From positions 744,001-808,000 of the forward strand of contig NZ_CP072333.1 in the NCBI RefSeq assembly GCF_018127745.1: a stretch of DNA of 64,000 nt, read 5' to 3'. Under the pieces are notes generated by a model that was not told the DNA's origin, did no database searches, and was given only the letters and a program-made list of their open reading frames with translations. The translations under genes were made by a program, and so were the position numbers. Shown here in pieces: positions 31,930 through 40,396 of this stretch; position 1 is the first letter of the stretch; each line of letters begins with the position of its first letter. The stretch comes from Porphyromonas sp. oral taxon 275. Lineage in GTDB: Bacteria > Bacteroidota > Bacteroidia > Bacteroidales > Porphyromonadaceae.

Positions 31930-33354
31930 ATGAAACTAGGGAATCGCCTCTCCAACAAGATCTGCCCCGATGATATGACCATCGAGGAGTGGCAGGTAGC
32001 CCTACGCCGCGAGACGGCGCAGATGAGCAACTTCAAGGTCGAGCACCTGGATCGTAACCGCATCTGGGGCGACTACCTGGTCTCCGGAGTGACGGGTCGC
32101 TACAAGGTCGCCTTCCGTGGCGTGCAGAGCGACCGCAACTTCTGCTCCTGCCTAGACTTCCGTACCAACGGGCTGGGGACCTGCAAGCACCTCGAGGCCG
32201 TAGCGCTCTACCTGCAGGATCACGTGCCGGGCTACCCCTGGGCAGGGCTAAGCTACGCTGCCGAATACACCTCGATCTTCGTTAGCTACAAGGGGGGGCG
32301 TAGCATCCGTGTACGTATAGGGTCGTCCCATCGAGCGGAGTTCGAGCAGCTCTTCGCGGAGTACTTCGACCGTACGGGGGTACTACCGAGGACGGCCTAC
32401 TACCAGCTGGATGAGATCTGTCGTAGGGCTCGGGAGATCTCACCCTCCTTCCGCTGCTACGACGACGTCCAGGACTTCGCGCGTGAGGTCGTGCACTACG
32501 ATCAGTGGCAGGTGGAGCTGGACTCAGCCTATCCCGATAAGGCGATCCCCTGGGACAAGCAGGAGCTGAGCAGCCGCTACGCCCCGCTCGAGCAGCTCCT
32601 CTATGCCCTCTGCTTTCAGAGTCATGGCTTCCTGGTAGGAGACCACCACGCCTTCTACATGCACCTGGTGGCGCGCCTCGTCGAGGAGATCTATCAGGGA
32701 GAGGAGCACAAGGAGCGGGGCTACATCGTCGTCGCGACAGAGGACGAGATGATGTCCTGGCAGTCCGTCATGATGCAGTACAGCGAGTACATCACGCTGC
32801 CCGTGCAGGTGACGACCCAGGAGCACTTCATCCAGCAGCAGGAGGCGCAGCTGGGGCAGCGGGCGACCTTCGTCTACATCCACGAGGCCGACTGCCTCAA
32901 GGAGTGGAAGAACCCCCTATCCCTAGCGGTAAAGAAGCTCGAAATACGGCACCTCTACCTCCACGTCGAGAACCTACAGCACTATACGCCCGTACAGCTG
33001 TCCTCCATCCTGCAGCACATCAATCCCTTCCTCATCGGGCCCTTCTACAAGTTTATCCATACCTACCGTCCCTACTTCCCCTTGGTGGAGCAGGAGGAGC
33101 GCTTGCCCGAGGAGATACGCCCCTTCACCTTCTTCACCACGCGCCTCTTCGTGTCGGCCCCCCAGCTCCCGACCGCGGGCGATAGGCCTGCGCCTGCTAG
33201 CCTGAGCCCCGCACCCCAGCCGCAGACCCCTGAGGCTAAGGTGAGCCACTTCCTTCGAGGGCTGAGCCAGCTGCTCGAGGATCCGCGTGCGACCGAACTG
33301 CTACGTGCCCGCTTAGGGCAGCTCCTGGCTGACGAGAGCCCCGTGCAGCACTAG
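31930..33354 (+). CDS. SWIM zinc-finger protein with a degenerate SNF2-like half
   Basis: 474 residues. A SWIM motif is clear: C72-x-C74 ... C85-x-H87 in FCSCLDFRTNGLGTCKHLEA. Downstream, residues 215-385 align by eye with the first RecA lobe of Bacteroidota SWIM/SNF2 helicases: LLYALCFQSHGFLVGDHHAF stands where the helicase has its GxxxGDDMGLGKT Walker A, YIHEADCLKEWKNPLSLAVKKL where DEAQ-IKN-S-A-KKL stands, and INPFLIGPFYKFIHTY where FxDPFLLGPxxKF is found. The key lysine, the DEAx acidic pair and the whole second lobe are missing. So it is either a decayed helicase that persists or a repurposed ATPase-dead protein. The reading frame is intact. It follows uvrA closely. Confidence 0.7.
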   Translation: MKLGNRLSNKICPDDMTIEEWQVALRRETAQMSNFKVEHLDRNRIWGDYLVSGVTGRYKVAFRGVQSDRNFCSCLDFRTNGLGTCKHLEAVALYLQDHVPGYPWAGLSYAAEYTSIFVSYKGGRSIRVRIGSSHRAEFEQLFAEYFDRTGVLPRTAYYQLDEICRRAREISPSFRCYDDVQDFAREVVHYDQWQVELDSAYPDKAIPWDKQELSSRYAPLEQLLYALCFQSHGFLVGDHHAFYMHLVARLVEEIYQGEEHKERGYIVVATEDEMMSWQSVMMQYSEYITLPVQVTTQEHFIQQQEAQLGQRATFVYIHEADCLKEWKNPLSLAVKKLEIRHLYLHVENLQHYTPVQLSSILQHINPFLIGPFYKFIHTYRPYFPLVEQEERLPEEIRPFTFFTTRLFVSAPQLPTAGDRPAPASLSPAPQPQTPEAKVSHFLRGLSQLLEDPRATELLRARLGQLLADESPVQH

Positions 33355-33444
33355 GACGAAGTACTTGGAAAGCTACCCTTCTGCTACGCCTCCGCGTAAG
33401 GGGCCTAAGGATACGGAGCGAGGCAATCGCCTGCAGCCCGTGCA

Positions 33445-33528
33445 TTGAGGGATATCCTTCAGCCTCCTGAGGGACGCCCCTCACGCGGCTGACTGACGGC
33501 ACTCAGCTCCCTGACTGATATCCCTCAG
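33445..33528. repeat. 84-bp four-unit palindromic element (copy E)
   Basis: Units start at 33445, 33467, 33489 and 33511 with spacers cctc, gcgg, ctcc. Outer cores are GATATC; inner cores are GACGCC and GACGGC. Unit 4 is the exact CTGACTGATATCCCTCAG. It lies about 140 bp upstream of the -7 box of the pseudouridine synthase gene. Confidence 0.92.
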
Positions 33529-33669
33529 GAGGCCTCCCCCTTGTCCTTTAGATCCGCCATGCTTCCTTCGCCCCTCCCGTCTTCCCTAAAGGGGGCTAAA
33601 AGTCGCTAGGGAAGGGCCTGGTCAGACAGCTTGGTCGGGGTAGATGAGTGAGATACGCCAAAATCTTAG

Positions 33670-33677
33670 TATCTTTG
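33670..33677 (+). promoter_or_regulatory. -7 box for the pseudouridine synthase-asnS operon
   Basis: TATCTTTG about 183 bp upstream of the start codon, giving an unusually long leader of roughly 175 nt. The leader holds a GGCATC/GATGCC inverted pair (33688-33741) and a short frame with a strong Shine-Dalgarno. Confidence 0.5.
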
Positions 33678-33736
33678 TGCCAATAAAGGCATCACTCCGT
33701 ACTTGGACCACCCTCCACCCTTAGGAGGAAGTAGCG

Positions 33737-33868
33737 ATGCCACGACCAACGCATATATATGACCTACCGTCCCGAGCGGACTATATCCTTACATTGACCG
33801 AAGGGGAGCCGAGAGGCTGTCCTCCAGATCATCTTAAAACAAGCTTAACAACACCTAAACATGGCTGA
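33737..33868 (+). CDS. Possible 43-codon leader ORF
   Basis: An ATG at 33737 is preceded by AGGAGG (33723-33728) at 8-nt spacing, the best Shine-Dalgarno seen in the window, where genes usually lack one. The frame runs 43 codons (MPRPTHIYDLPSRADYILTL...) and its TGA at 33866-33868 overlaps the pseudouridine synthase start at 33861. That layout would allow translational coupling or control. The peptide resembles nothing I know, and the frame could be chance. Confidence 0.3.
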   Translation: MPRPTHIYDLPSRADYILTLTEGEPRGCPPDHLKTSLTTPKHG

Positions 33869-35060
33869 AGACAAAGAGAAGCTATCTCGTCCTGATCAGC
33901 AGCGTACCCCATCGGCCAAGCCCCGAGTACGCACCCGTCGTATCCCTACCGCCTCGACCGATGGCCTGCAGGCCAGCTCGCATGGGACGACACCCTCACG
34001 CCGTCGCCGTGTGTACATCGCTTCGGACGACCTAGGCCACGACACGCCACGACCAGCACACACGCCTCGCCCTTCCTACCCCTCGAATCGCGGCTTCGAC
34101 GATGCACAGCAGCGTGCTGGCGAGCAGCGCTCGCGCTACGACGAGCGCTACCAGGCCGAGCGTACCAGTGGCAACTACAGCTACAACTATAATCGCAGTG
34201 AGCGCCCCCAGCGCCCTGGCCCTCATGCCGCAGGCCCACGTCCAGGCGGCAAGAAGAAGGTCAAGAATGCCCCTAAGGGTAAGAAGCAGCGCCCCTTCAC
34301 CCCGCCCGCACCCATCAAGTATGCCGAGGCTGTAGACCCCGCACAGGATCTGCGCCTCAATAAGTTCCTCGCCAACGCCGGAGTCTGTTCGCGTCGTGAG
34401 GCTGACCAGCTCATCCTCGCAGGGGAGATCACGGTCAACGGGCAGGTCGTCACCGAGCTGGGCTCGCGTGTCACACGCCTAGACGATGTCCGCTACAAGG
34501 GCGAGCCAGTATCTACGCAGAGCAAGGTCTACATCCTCCTCAACAAGCCTAAGAACTGCGTCACCACCTCCGACGACCCCGAGTGCCGCCAGACGGTCAT
34601 GGACCTAGTCAAGGGCGCTTGTGAGGAGCGTATCTATCCCGTAGGCCGCCTCGACCGTAATACGACGGGGGTCATCCTGATCACCAATGACGGCGATCTC
34701 TCCTCCAAGCTGACGCACCCCTCCTTCATGAAGAAGAAGATCTACCACGTCTGGCTCGACAAGCCCGTATCCATCGAGGACATGCAGCGTATCGCTGAGG
34801 GCATCGAGCTCGAGGATGGCGAGATCCACGCAGACGCCTTGAGCTACGTCAAGGAGGATGATCTCAGCCAGGTCGGGATAGAGATCCACTCCGGTCGCAA
34901 CCGTATCGTGCGTCGTATCTTCGAGCATCTGGGCTACCACGTGCATAAGTTGGACCGCGTCTACTTCGCTGGTCTGACGAAGAAGAACCTCCCACGTGGA
35001 CGCTGGCGCTACCTTACTGAGCAGGAGGTCAACAACCTGCGTATGGGCGCTTTCGAATAG
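33861..35060 (+). CDS. RsuA/RluB-family pseudouridine synthase
   Basis: 399 residues. Residues 1-150 are a disordered basic extension rich in Arg, Pro, Ser, Gly and Lys, with KKKVKNAPKGKKQR near 133-146, probably RNA-binding. The S4 domain follows (LRLNKFLANAGVCSRREADQLILAGEITVNGQVV, about 163-196), then the catalytic domain with GRLDRNTTGVILITNDGDL carrying the essential aspartate. Members isomerise uridine in 23S rRNA (RluB/RluE) or 16S rRNA (RsuA); which target applies here is not decidable by eye, though the S4 arrangement is closest to RluB. asnS follows 24 bp later. Confidence 0.92.
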   Translation: MAEDKEKLSRPDQQRTPSAKPRVRTRRIPTASTDGLQASSHGTTPSRRRRVYIASDDLGHDTPRPAHTPRPSYPSNRGFDDAQQRAGEQRSRYDERYQAERTSGNYSYNYNRSERPQRPGPHAAGPRPGGKKKVKNAPKGKKQRPFTPPAPIKYAEAVDPAQDLRLNKFLANAGVCSRREADQLILAGEITVNGQVVTELGSRVTRLDDVRYKGEPVSTQSKVYILLNKPKNCVTTSDDPECRQTVMDLVKGACEERIYPVGRLDRNTTGVILITNDGDLSSKLTHPSFMKKKIYHVWLDKPVSIEDMQRIAEGIELEDGEIHADALSYVKEDDLSQVGIEIHSGRNRIVRRIFEHLGYHVHKLDRVYFAGLTKKNLPRGRWRYLTEQEVNNLRMGAFE

Positions 35061-35084
35061 CAATCTACATACCTCATATACATA

Positions 35085-36482
35085 ATGAAACGTACTAAAA
35101 TCATCGATCTACTGCGCGGCGAGCTCGTCGGGCAGCAAGTCCTCGTCAAGGGCTGGGTGCGTACGCGCCGTGGTAACAAGGCCGTTAGCTTCGTTGCCCT
35201 CAATGACGGATCGATCATCCATAACCTGCAGATCGTCCTAGATCTAGCCAAGTTCTCCCCCGAGGAGCTGACGCTGATCACCACGGGTGCCAGCCTCAGT
35301 GTCGTCGGTACGCTTGTCGCCTCACAGGGGCAGGGGCAGACGGTAGAGCTCCAGGCGGAGCGCGTCGAGGTGCTCGGTGCAGCCGACCCCACGACCTACC
35401 CACTGCAGAAGAAGGGGCATAGCCTCGAGTTTCTCCGAGAGATCGCGCACCTGCGTCCGCGTACCAATACCTTCGGGGCGATCTACCGTATGCGCCACCA
35501 CATGGCTATGGCCATCCATAGCTTCTTCCATGAACGTGGCTTCTTCTACGTCCACACGCCGCTCATCACCGCCAGTGATGCCGAGGGGGCTGGGCAGATG
35601 TTCCAGGTCACGACGCTGGACCTAGAGAACCTCCCTCGCACTGAGGAGGGCGCTGTAGACTATAAGGAGGACTTCTTCGCACGTCCTACCTCGCTCACCG
35701 TCTCGGGCCAGCTCGAGGGGGAGATGGCGGCTATGGCGCTCGGGGCGATCTATACCTTCGGCCCTACCTTCCGCGCTGAGAACTCCAATACGCCCCGTCA
35801 CCTGGCGGAGTTCTGGATGATTGAGCCCGAGGTCGCCTTCCTCGAGATCGAGGAGAATATGGACCTAGCGGAGGACTTCATCAAGTACTGTGTACAGTGG
35901 GCTCTGGATCACTGCATGGAGGACCTCACCTTCCTCTCCGAGCACTACGACAAGGAGCTTATCGAGCGTCTACGCTTCGTCCTAGCACAGCCCTTCAAGC
36001 GCATGACCTACACCGAGGGTATAGAGATCCTCGAGGCAGCAGTAGCCGCTGGACACAAGTTCGAGTTCCCCATCTACTGGGGCGCAGATATGGCCAGCGA
36101 ACATGAGCGCTACCTCGTCGAGGAGCACTTCCAGCGTCCCGTCATCGTCACCGACTACCCCAAGGAGATCAAGAGCTTCTACATGAAGCTCAACGAGGAT
36201 GGCAAGACGGTGCGCGGTATGGACGTACTCTTCCCCAAGATCGGGGAGATCATCGGCGGATCGGAGCGTGAGGCCGACTACGACAAGCTGCTCCAGCGTG
36301 CTCAGGAGGTCGGTGTGCCCGAGAAGGACATCTGGTGGTACCTCGACTCTCGCCGCTATGGCACGGCACCTCACTCGGGCTTTGGGCTAGGCTTCGAGCG
36401 TCTGCTGCTCTTCGTCACGGGTATGGCCAATATCCGCGACGTCATCCCCTTCCCACGTACCCCACGTAGCGCAGAGTTCTAG
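35085..36482 (+). CDS. asnS: Asparaginyl-tRNA synthetase
   Basis: 465 residues, class IIb. The OB-fold anticodon domain is at about 15-115 ([24 protein letters not shown]). Motif 2 is [21 protein letters not shown] and motif 3 [15 protein letters not shown], followed by DVIPFPRTP typical of Asn[22 protein letters not shown] is the AsnRS-type block after motif 1. It shares the operon of the pseudouridine synthase and is followed by a clear intrinsic terminator. Confidence 0.97.
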   Translation: MKRTKIIDLLRGELVGQQVLVKGWVRTRRGNKAVSFVALNDGSIIHNLQIVLDLAKFSPEELTLITTGASLSVVGTLVASQGQGQTVELQAERVEVLGAADPTTYPLQKKGHSLEFLREIAHLRPRTNTFGAIYRMRHHMAMAIHSFFHERGFFYVHTPLITASDAEGAGQMFQVTTLDLENLPRTEEGAVDYKEDFFARPTSLTVSGQLEGEMAAMALGAIYTFGPTFRAENSNTPRHLAEFWMIEPEVAFLEIEENMDLAEDFIKYCVQWALDHCMEDLTFLSEHYDKELIERLRFVLAQPFKRMTYTEGIEILEAAVAAGHKFEFPIYWGADMASEHERYLVEEHFQRPVIVTDYPKEIKSFYMKLNEDGKTVRGMDVLFPKIGEIIGGSEREADYDKLLQRAQEVGVPEKDIWWYLDSRRYGTAPHSGFGLGFERLLLFVTGMANIRDVIPFPRTPRSAEF

Positions 36483-36524
36483 TGACTCGGGGCCTTCGTC
36501 GAGAAGCCCCTAATATATAAGGAA

Positions 36525-36565
36525 CGTGCGGTAAAGCCTCGGAGCTTTGCCGCACGCTCTTTTTA
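36525..36565 (+). terminator. Intrinsic terminator after asnS
   Basis: 13-bp stem (36525-36537 with 36544-36556, one G-U) with a 6-nt loop, followed by CTCTTTTTAT. It lies 43 bp after the stop codon. Confidence 0.9.
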
Positions 36566-36704
36566 TCCCCCTTGATGGCGGAGTCTGTGGGGTGGGGAAG
36601 GGGCTCGGGTCGAATTAGCTTAGCCTCCTCCCCGCCTTTTGCCATTGGATGAGGCGAAGGGACGCACGGACGCTCGTCTAGCTCTCGGATAGGGGGAAGG
36701 CCTT

Positions 36705-36788
36705 CCAAGGGATATCAGTCAGAGAGCTGAGTGCCGTCAGTCAGCCACGTGAGGGACGTCCGTCACGCGGCTGAGGGATATCCCTCGC
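36705..36788. repeat. 84-bp four-unit palindromic element (copy F)
   Basis: Units start at 36705, 36727, 36749 and 36771 with spacers agag, ccac, gcgg. Outer cores are GATATC, inner cores GCCGTC and GACGTC. It stands in the 580-bp gap between asnS and gcvH, about 215 bp upstream of the gcvH -7 box. Nothing else was recognised in the remaining gap. Confidence 0.92.
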
Positions 36789-37003
36789 GGAACTAGCAGC
36801 AGGCAGTTGCTTCGCTTGGCTTTCTTGCTCGTTGCCTTGAGGCGTGGGGCTAAGGAGGCTAGCTTTAGGGCTTCGTCGAGGGGATTGTTTAGTCCGCTTG
36901 AAGGGGGAGACTGCGGGGAGGAGAGTCGATGCTATTGGGGCAAGGATGGGGTGTGGCTAGGGGGATAGGGGCGCTCCCTTTTCCTTAGTTGCGAGATGTT
37001 GCT

Positions 37004-37011
37004 TATATTTG
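37004..37011 (+). promoter_or_regulatory. -7 box for gcvH-purE
   Basis: TATATTTG 58 bp upstream of the gcvH ATG. Confidence 0.5.
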
Positions 37012-37069
37012 CTCTATAAAGAGCATGTAAGCAGATCACATTCACCTAACTTATAACCCCATTACGAAC

Positions 37070-37450
37070 ATGAACATTCCTCAAGAACTACGCTACACCA
37101 AGGAGCACGAATGGGCTCGCCTCGAGGGCGATGTCGTCTATGTCGGGATCACGGACTACGCTCAGGGCGAGCTCGGTGAGATAGTCTTCGTCGATGTAGA
37201 CACGGAGGGCGATAGCCTAGAGGCCGAGGAAGTCTTTGGCTCGATCGAAGCCGTGAAGACCGTCTCCGACCTCATGCTGCCCATCGAGGGAGAGATCCTT
37301 GAGCTCAATCCCGAGCTAGAGGAGTCCCCCGAGCTCGTCAATAGCGACCCCTATGGCAAGGGTTGGATCGTCAAGGTCAAGCCTGCCAATGCAGAGGACC
37401 TCGACGGCCTGCTCTCGGCTGATGACTACAAGGCTCTGATCGCAGGATGA
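37070..37450 (+). CDS. gcvH: Glycine cleavage system H protein
   Basis: 126 residues. The lipoyl-carrier fold is plain: [34 protein letters not shown], then the lipoylation site K63 in [17 protein letters not shown] protein shuttles the aminomethyl group between the P, T and L proteins of the glycine cleavage complex. The P, T and L genes are not in this window. Its TGA stop overlaps the purE ATG by four bases (ATGA), so the two are coupled. Confidence 0.96.
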   Translation: MNIPQELRYTKEHEWARLEGDVVYVGITDYAQGELGEIVFVDVDTEGDSLEAEEVFGSIEAVKTVSDLMLPIEGEILELNPELEESPELVNSDPYGKGWIVKVKPANAEDLDGLLSADDYKALIAG

Positions 37451-37959
37451 GCCTAAAGCCTCAGGTCAGCATCATCATGGGGAGCACCTCGGATCTCCCC
37501 GTCATGGAGAAGGCTGCAGCACGCCTGGATGCCCTCGGCGTACCCTTCGAGATCCTTGCCCTCTCGGCACACCGCACGCCTCGCGAGGTAGAGGCTTTTG
37601 CCTCCAGTGCCCATGAGCGTGGGATCAAGGTGATCATCGGTGCCGCTGGCATGGCGGCGCACCTCTGTGGAGTCATCGCCTCGATGACCTCGGTACCCGT
37701 CATCGGCGTGCCCATCAAGGCCAGCCTCGAGGGCGTCGATGCACTCTACTCCATCGTGCAGATGCCTCCAGGGATCCCCGTGGCTACTGTCGGGATCAAC
37801 GCCGCAGAGAATGCCGCACTCCTGGCCGTGCAGATGATGGCTACGGGTGACCCCGAGCTCTACCAGCGCCTTGAGGAATACAAGGCTTCACTCAAGGATA
37901 AGGTCGTCAAGGCCAACGCCGAGCTCGCCGAGCTCAAGTACCGCTATAAGACGAACTAA
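37447..37959 (+). CDS. purE: N5-carboxyaminoimidazole ribonucleotide mutase
   Basis: 170 residues. PurE rearranges N5-CAIR to CAIR in purine synthesis. [13 protein letters not shown] near 12-24 is the phosphate-binding loop, LALSAHRTP holds the catalytic histidine, and [14 protein letters not shown] and [12 protein letters not shown] are the later family blocks. It overlaps gcvH by four bases and is followed by a hairpin before ispG. Confidence 0.96.
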   Translation: MSLKPQVSIIMGSTSDLPVMEKAAARLDALGVPFEILALSAHRTPREVEAFASSAHERGIKVIIGAAGMAAHLCGVIASMTSVPVIGVPIKASLEGVDALYSIVQMPPGIPVATVGINAAENAALLAVQMMATGDPELYQRLEEYKASLKDKVVKANAELAELKYRYKTN

Positions 37960-37977
37960 TCCTCCCAGCACGCTGTT

Positions 37978-38020
37978 GTAAACCCAGGTGCAGCTCATCG
38001 TGTGCTGCGCTTGGGTTTAC
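37978..38020 (+). terminator. Hairpin between purE and ispG
   Basis: Stem of about 17 bp with two adjacent mismatched or G-U positions (37978-37994 with 38004-38020). No long T tract follows, so it could be a terminator or an attenuating structure; ispG starts 17 bp later. Confidence 0.55.
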
Positions 38021-38036
38021 TACGTTCACAAGCAAT

Positions 38037-39812
38037 ATGACAGACCAACATAGCTCCTCGCTCCTCTCCGAGCCTTGCCACTACGCCCGCCGTCGATCGG
38101 TAGCCGTATCTATAGGTACGACGCCGCTGGGGGCAGACTATCCCGTACGTGTCCAGTCTATGGCCACGACCTCTACCCTAGATACGGAGGCCTCCGTAGC
38201 TCAGGCCAAGCGCATCATCGGCGCGGGCGCAGAGTACCTGCGCTATACGGCGCAGGACAAGCGCGTCGCCCTGAGCCTAGGCCCCATCCACGCTGCACTG
38301 CGTGCCGAAGGGATCACGACGCCGCTCGTGGCGGACATCCACTTCAACCCCACAGCGGCCGACACCGCACTGGAGTACGTAGAGAAGGTACGTGTCAACC
38401 CGGGGAACTATGTTGATACGAAGGGCGTGAAGGAATGGACTGAGGAGATCTTCGCCTCTATGCACGCCCGTGTCGAGGAGCGCTTCGGGGTCTTTGTCGA
38501 TCGTGCCAAGGAGCTTGGCCGTGCGATACGTATCGGGGTCAATCACGGTTCACTCTCCGAGCGTATGGTCATGCTCTACGGGGACACGCCCGAGGGGATG
38601 GTGCAGAGCTGCCTCGAGTACCTCGATGTCTGCCGTGCTCATGACTTCCACGACATCGTCATCTCGATGAAGAGCTCCAATACGCTCGTCATGACGGCTG
38701 CCGTGCGTCTCCTGGTGCAGCGCCTCGATGAGCTGGGCTATCCCGCCTATCCGCTGCACCTCGGGGTGACGGAGGCAGGTGAGGGCGAGGACGGTCGTAT
38801 CAAGAGCGCCGTGGGTATAGGCTCGCTCCTGGCCGACGGTATCGGCGATACGATACGCGTATCCCTCAGTGAGGAGCCCGAGTGCGAGATCCCCGTGGCG
38901 CGCGCGCTGGTCGACTACATCAGCGCCCGTGCCGAGCTTCCCGCGCCTTCCTATAGCTTGTCTTGGGCTGAGTACCGCACCTTGGCTCGTGATGCCCGCC
39001 GTGAGTCCCGAGCCATAGGGCGCCTTGTCGGTGGGGCTAATCTCCCCATTGTCCTCTCGGAGCAGGGGGCTGAGGCCTTCGCCGAGCAGCGCCCCGATGT
39101 GTTGCGCTCTGGCGAGCGGCTCTTGCTCCCCGGCGGTACGCCCATCGTGGGGGTACGTGTCTACGAGCTCGAGGCGGGGACTGAGCTCGATGCGACGCTC
39201 CTCGAACAGATTCAGCAGGATGTAGAGGCGCTTGTCCTACTACGCAGCACGGGAGCCAATCCCGTCGCTGAGTGGCGCTGGGGCTTCGCTCAGCTACGCC
39301 GAGCAGGCGTCGAGGCGCCCATTATCCTATGTCGTCACTATGACGTGGCCGAGCTGGACGCCTTCAGACTCTATGCCGCCGCCGACTGTGGGAGCATCCT
39401 CCTTGATGGCTGGGCCAATGGTCTCTGCCTCTCCGCCGACGGGATTGCCCCCGATGAGCTCGTCAAGACGCAGCTCAGCATCCTGCAGGCGACGCGCCTC
39501 AGGATGAGCAAGACGGAGTTTATCAGTTGCCCTGGCTGCGGCCGGACGCTCTACAACCTACAAAATACCATCGCTGAGATCAAGGCTGCGACCTCGCACC
39601 TCAAGGGGCTCAAGATCGGCATCATGGGCTGTATCGTCAATGGTCCAGGGGAGATGGCGGACGCGGACTACGGCTATGTCGGTGCCGCCCCTGGCAAGAT
39701 CGACCTATACAAGGGGCAGGAGTGCATCCAGAAGGGGGTCCCACAGGCGCAGGCCGTGGAGCACCTCATCAAGCTCATCAAGGACGGCGGGGACTGGAAG
39801 GACCCCGAATAA
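38037..39812 (+). CDS. ispG: 4-hydroxy-3-methylbut-2-enyl diphosphate synthase, long form
   Basis: 591 residues; the three-domain form seen in Bacteroidota, Chlamydiae and plants, against about 370 in E. coli. The TIM barrel is at the N-terminus (VRVQSMATTSTLDTEASVAQAKRI, LVADIHFNPTAA, KVRVNPGNYVDTKG, IRIGVNHGSLSERM). The inserted domain spans about 310-480. The C-terminal Fe-S domain contains SCPGCGRTLYNLQNTI and GIMGCIVNGPGE, supplying the cluster ligands. It makes HMBPP in the MEP pathway. dut follows 12 bp later. Confidence 0.96.
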   Translation: MTDQHSSSLLSEPCHYARRRSVAVSIGTTPLGADYPVRVQSMATTSTLDTEASVAQAKRIIGAGAEYLRYTAQDKRVALSLGPIHAALRAEGITTPLVADIHFNPTAADTALEYVEKVRVNPGNYVDTKGVKEWTEEIFASMHARVEERFGVFVDRAKELGRAIRIGVNHGSLSERMVMLYGDTPEGMVQSCLEYLDVCRAHDFHDIVISMKSSNTLVMTAAVRLLVQRLDELGYPAYPLHLGVTEAGEGEDGRIKSAVGIGSLLADGIGDTIRVSLSEEPECEIPVARALVDYISARAELPAPSYSLSWAEYRTLARDARRESRAIGRLVGGANLPIVLSEQGAEAFAEQRPDVLRSGERLLLPGGTPIVGVRVYELEAGTELDATLLEQIQQDVEALVLLRSTGANPVAEWRWGFAQLRRAGVEAPIILCRHYDVAELDAFRLYAAADCGSILLDGWANGLCLSADGIAPDELVKTQLSILQATRLRMSKTEFISCPGCGRTLYNLQNTIAEIKAATSHLKGLKIGIMGCIVNGPGEMADADYGYVGAAPGKIDLYKGQECIQKGVPQAQAVEHLIKLIKDGGDWKDPE

Positions 39813-39824
39813 AGCGCTACAGAT

Positions 39825-40262
39825 ATGCTAGAGGTCAAGATAGTCAACCGCTCGCGCCATGCTCTACCCGCCTACGCTACGGCAGGGGCAGCAGGGATGG
39901 ATCTTAGGGCACAGCTAGAGGCTCCCATCACCTTGGCTCCGCTCGGGCGTGTGCTCGTACCGACAGGCCTATTCATCGAATTGCCCCAGGGCTACGAGGC
40001 GCAGGTGCGTCCCCGTAGTGGGCTGGCGATCAAGCACGGGCTTACCGTCCTGAATAGCCCAGGGACGATAGACGCCGACTACCGCGGCGAGATCAAGGTT
40101 GCGCTGGTCAACCTCTCTGCCGAGCCCTTCGAGATACAGGACGGGGAGCGCATTGCACAGCTCGTCGTCGCCCGACACGAGCAGGTCGCATGGCAGCCCG
40201 TCGAGGAGCTCGGGGAGACCGAGCGCGGCGCAGGCGGATTCGGGCATACGGGGCGGGGGTAA
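39825..40262 (+). CDS. dut: dUTP diphosphatase
   Basis: 145 residues, trimeric dUTPase family. The motifs appear in order: AGMDLRAQL (motif 1), [11 protein letters not shown] (motif 2), [13 protein letters not shown] (motif 3), GERIAQLVV (motif 4) and [12 protein letters not shown] (motif 5). It hydrolyses dUTP to dUMP and keeps uracil out of DNA. It follows ispG by 12 bp; tamB begins 134 bp later. Confidence 0.96.
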   Translation: MLEVKIVNRSRHALPAYATAGAAGMDLRAQLEAPITLAPLGRVLVPTGLFIELPQGYEAQVRPRSGLAIKHGLTVLNSPGTIDADYRGEIKVALVNLSAEPFEIQDGERIAQLVVARHEQVAWQPVEELGETERGAGGFGHTGRG

Positions 40263-40317
40263 TGCTTCGTTACTCATCTAGAGGCTAGGGAAAGGCCTAG
40301 CTCTGGTCTTAGCTTAT

Positions 40318-40350
40318 CCTTAGCCTAGCTGAGGAGCGGCTAGGCTAAGG
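40318..40350. terminator. Hairpin between dut and tamB
   Basis: Perfect 12-bp stem (40318-40329 with 40339-40350) and 9-nt loop, 56 bp after the dut stop. No T tract follows on either strand, so termination is possible but not certain. Confidence 0.45.
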
Positions 40351-40396
40351 CAGGACGTTCGTGTCATACATATATATAGAGTAGGATAGGGCAGGC

